DNA of 64,000 bases from GWE2-42-39 sp034003625. GTDB taxonomy: Bacteria > Bacteroidota > Bacteroidia > Bacteroidales > Prolixibacteraceae. The stretch covers positions 1-64,000 of the forward strand of contig JAVEYG010000022.1 in NCBI GenBank assembly GCA_034003625.1. Direction: 5' to 3'. Positions 62,253-64,000 of this stretch are shown one piece after another (the stretch's first letter is position 1; each line of letters begins with the position of its first letter). The notes beneath the pieces were generated by a model, which saw only the letters and a program-made list of their open reading frames with translations, did no database searches and was not told where the DNA came from. The position numbers were made by a program, and so were the translations under genes.

Positions 62253-62318
62253 AATACGAATTGGTGTAATACCCATCGAAAAAGGGGTGGCAAAAATTGC
62301 CATATTGTAATTCGTATT
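62253..62318. repeat. Nested inverted repeats after the 119-residue protein gene
   Basis: AATACGAATT (62253-62262) and AATTCGTATT (62309-62318) are perfect inverted copies. Inside them TGGCAA (62288-62293) and TTGCCA (62297-62302) form a second hairpin. They may serve as a terminator for the minus-strand gene ending at 62340, but no T-run follows. Confidence 0.55.
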
Positions 62319-62339
62319 TTAAACATATATTATAATATG

Positions 62340-62699
62340 CTACCAATCTAAGTCCTCTTGACTTGCTTTATTTTGTTCTTGATACATCATCCAAATTGTT
62401 ACGTAATTGCACATACCAATATCACAATATGTTTTTATAACTTTTCCTAACAGTCCGGGGTTCTTTACTTTTATCAGTTCTTTAAAAGCGTCCAAGTTCT
62501 CCTTTTCCATCATTCTTAATGTCATTGGATCATCCATCCCAATTTTCGAATAATCCTCTTTAACTTGCTTCTTGATATAAGCAATCACTTTCGCTTTATT
62601 TTCTTCAGTCATTTTAAAACCAATAGGATTAACGAATTCCTGTCCAAAAACGTTTGATGTCATGAACGATACAACTACTAATATAATAAATCTTTTCAT
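62340..62699 (-). CDS. Small secreted protein of unknown function
   Basis: This 119-residue protein has a signal peptide (MKRFIILVVVSFMTSNVFGQ). The mature part is mainly helical and charged (MTEENKAKVIAYIKKQVKED, MMEKENLDAFKELIKV) with two Cys in TYCDIGMCNYV that could form a disulfide. It belongs to a set of three small secreted protein genes on the same strand in AT-rich DNA, with 30 bp to its upstream neighbour. I do not recognise the family. The signal peptide and codon pattern support a real gene. Confidence 0.65.
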   Translation of the reverse strand: MKRFIILVVVSFMTSNVFGQEFVNPIGFKMTEENKAKVIAYIKKQVKEDYSKIGMDDPMTLRMMEKENLDAFKELIKVKNPGLLGKVIKTYCDIGMCNYVTIWMMYQEQNKASQEDLDW

Positions 62700-62729
62700 G
62701 GTATAATTTTTAGTTTTTTGGCCAATCTA

Positions 62730-63212
62730 TTAAAAATCAGCATTTGCTTTTTTTTGTTCTTCATCTTGATACAAACTAAACAACTTTCTAGTTGTTATGC
62801 TGAAAGCTATTTGATATGGCCTATCGAAGAATTGGTTGTAATCAACTCTAATAATATATAGAGAATAATCAGAAGACCTTAGAGCAGAATATTTAAAATT
62901 TTCTGAATATTCTTCTTCCTCTTTGGTAAAAGTAAACTGGTATTTTTGTTCAATTCCAGTTTTTAATCTATCGAGTTCAGTTTGGGTTATTCTTGCCACA
63001 TTTTGTTCATCAGAAGTAGAGGGTATAAACATTATCATCGCTATGGTACTATCTTTCAATGTTTCTACTCCTACTCCTCCTTTGATTCCTGCGACAGTGG
63101 TCATTATCAATTCTGGCCTGTTGAGTTTTTCACCAAGCGTATATCCTTTTAAACTCTGTGCGTTGACACTAATATTAAGTAATGCAGCAATTGTTATCAT
63201 CAGTTCTTTCAT
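62730..63212 (-). CDS. Small secreted protein of unknown function
   Basis: This 160-residue protein has a short signal peptide (MKELMITIAALLNISVNAQ). The mature region is alpha/beta with SLKGYTLGEKLNRPELIMTT, a segment also seen in lipoproteins that sense or bind small ligands, and a charged C-terminus (FSLYQDEEQKKANADF). It lies 30 bp before the 119-residue protein gene and is likely co-transcribed with it. I do not recognise the family. The AT-rich composition matches its neighbours. Confidence 0.65.
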   Translation of the reverse strand: MKELMITIAALLNISVNAQSLKGYTLGEKLNRPELIMTTVAGIKGGVGVETLKDSTIAMIMFIPSTSDEQNVARITQTELDRLKTGIEQKYQFTFTKEEEEYSENFKYSALRSSDYSLYIIRVDYNQFFDRPYQIAFSITTRKLFSLYQDEEQKKANADF

Positions 63213-63299
63213 GATATTTTAGGTTTAATTAATAAATGAATACAGAGATAAAATGTTATTAACCCCAAAATATAAGTCTAATAATCTTGAAAAATATCA

Positions 63300-63911
63300 T
63301 CAAAATTCAAGTGCTAATCCAATTCCTTTTTCAGAAGGTTTTAGGGTCATCCCTTTTTTGTTTAGCTGTCGCCCGGCTTTTATTATTTGAGAATTACCAA
63401 CTATATAACAAATAAATCCAGATATATAAGAAATAACCCCGGCACAAAGAAATAATTCGCGATTTCCATCATTATTCATTCCAACAATTACACAACCACT
63501 TCCTAAAATAGATAACGCCACAGATGCTTGATAATTTGTACCGGCTTTGACCAAATAGTCACCTGCACCTAATTTATTTCTATATTGTTTTGTAAATGCA
63601 GATGAATTAGTAGTTTCATATCGATTTGATAATGCAGGTAAAATAAAATCTTGATTAATTCTTATTGATGAATGCCTTCTTAGCAAACCCCTTTTAATGT
63701 AATTTGGTAATGCCCCGTCAATTTGGCTTATTTGATTTGGGTTAAGAAAGTGATCTCTATTTATTTTTATATCGGTGTAAATTAACTTATTGCTTAGCAT
63801 AAGCAGGTCAACGTTCTGTGCGTAGATTGTATCACCAATAGTCGTGATAATTCGATTTTGAGCAAATGAAATAAAAGGAAGAAAGCAAATAAAAAGTAGT
63901 AATTTTTTCAT
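63300..63911 (-). CDS. Secreted membrane-associated protein of unknown function
   Basis: This 203-residue protein has a signal peptide (MKKLLLFICFLPFISFAQ). The central half is polar. The C-terminal part has two hydrophobic stretches (ASVALSILGSGCVIVGM; LFLCAGVISYISGFICYIVG) followed by KAGRQLNKKGMTLKPSEKGIG, a layout common among uncharacterised Bacteroidota envelope proteins. A weak TACATTTA element lies at 63939-63946 on the minus strand. It begins the AT-rich three-gene set, 87 bp before the next gene. Confidence 0.7.
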   Translation of the reverse strand: MKKLLLFICFLPFISFAQNRIITTIGDTIYAQNVDLLMLSNKLIYTDIKINRDHFLNPNQISQIDGALPNYIKRGLLRRHSSIRINQDFILPALSNRYETTNSSAFTKQYRNKLGAGDYLVKAGTNYQASVALSILGSGCVIVGMNNDGNRELFLCAGVISYISGFICYIVGNSQIIKAGRQLNKKGMTLKPSEKGIGLALEF

Positions 63912-64000
63912 AGTTAATTGATTAATAGTATTTTAATATAAATGTACAATAAATAGATAAATAATTTATAAATATACTTAAAAAAACGCTAAACCACTTA

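Larger units (their letters stand above)
61617..62339. other. AT-rich intergenic region with possible gene remnant and inverted repeats
   Basis: This 723-bp stretch marks the shift to AT-rich DNA. It contains the M23 promoter and, on the minus strand at 61803-61922, a 39-codon frame (MEYLFMFRSDNIETILHAIT and on) with coding-like composition that could be a gene remnant. Nested inverted repeats lie at 62253-62318. A 61-codon frame at 62141-62326 overlaps these repeats and is not credible. Confidence 0.5.

Noticed and set aside
62141..62326. 61-codon minus-strand frame
   Set aside because: It overlaps the nested inverted repeats, lacks a signal or domain, and looks like chance in AT-rich DNA.

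Overview
The window looks like a chromosomal segment of a free-living or gut-type member of the Bacteroidota. Supporting features are a SusC/SusD pair, a hybrid two-component regulator, Por-type (T9SS) C-terminal sorting domains, an S46 dipeptidyl-peptidase, TPR-LuxR-like regulators, and promoters of the Bacteroidota TAnnTTTG type with no clear Shine-Dalgarno sites. The mix of families suggests Marinilabiliales/Prolixibacteraceae; that placement is inference. No rRNA, tRNA, CRISPR array or complete insertion sequence was seen.

Layout. 1-24 kb is mostly minus-strand housekeeping and envelope genes: argS, an OmpA/TSP3 protein, a PKD-repeat secreted protein, a small beta-barrel, a TPR-PAS regulator paired with mutS2, a four-PAS hybrid kinase, a sodium:alanine symporter, tex and dinB. 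At 21.2-25.7 kb there is an envelope locus: a bitopic protein, two YkuD L,D-transpeptidases and a helical lipoprotein ending in lysine, divergent from an ECF sigma factor and a small soluble partner. At 25.9-29.7 kb lie an S46 peptidase and an NhaC antiporter.

29.8-55.9 kb is all plus strand. It holds a giant 18-repeat secreted protein, a hybrid two-component regulator (HTCS), and a pectin utilisation locus: small membrane ORF, GH105, SusC, SusD, surface glycan-binding lipoprotein, terminator, PL1 with T9SS signal, CE8, GH43, GH28, second PL1, and a CE12 esterase behind a LacI-type operator. Expected action: CE8 and CE12 remove methyl and acetyl groups, PL1 and GH28 cut homogalacturonan, SusC/D imports oligomers, GH105 removes unsaturated ends, and the HTCS senses products. 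A set of phased GGGAA boxes between the HTCS gene and GH105 is a candidate operator.

56-61.6 kb holds a DUF6340-like lipoprotein, a VWA-like membrane protein, a PQQ-type propeller lipoprotein and an M23/LysM endopeptidase. From about 61.6 kb to the end the DNA becomes AT-rich and carries three small secreted proteins of unknown function, which may be accessory. A short palindromic repeat (23-bp arms, TTGTCATkCTGA-type) is scattered through the window, and one copy supplies the start codon of the GH43 gene.
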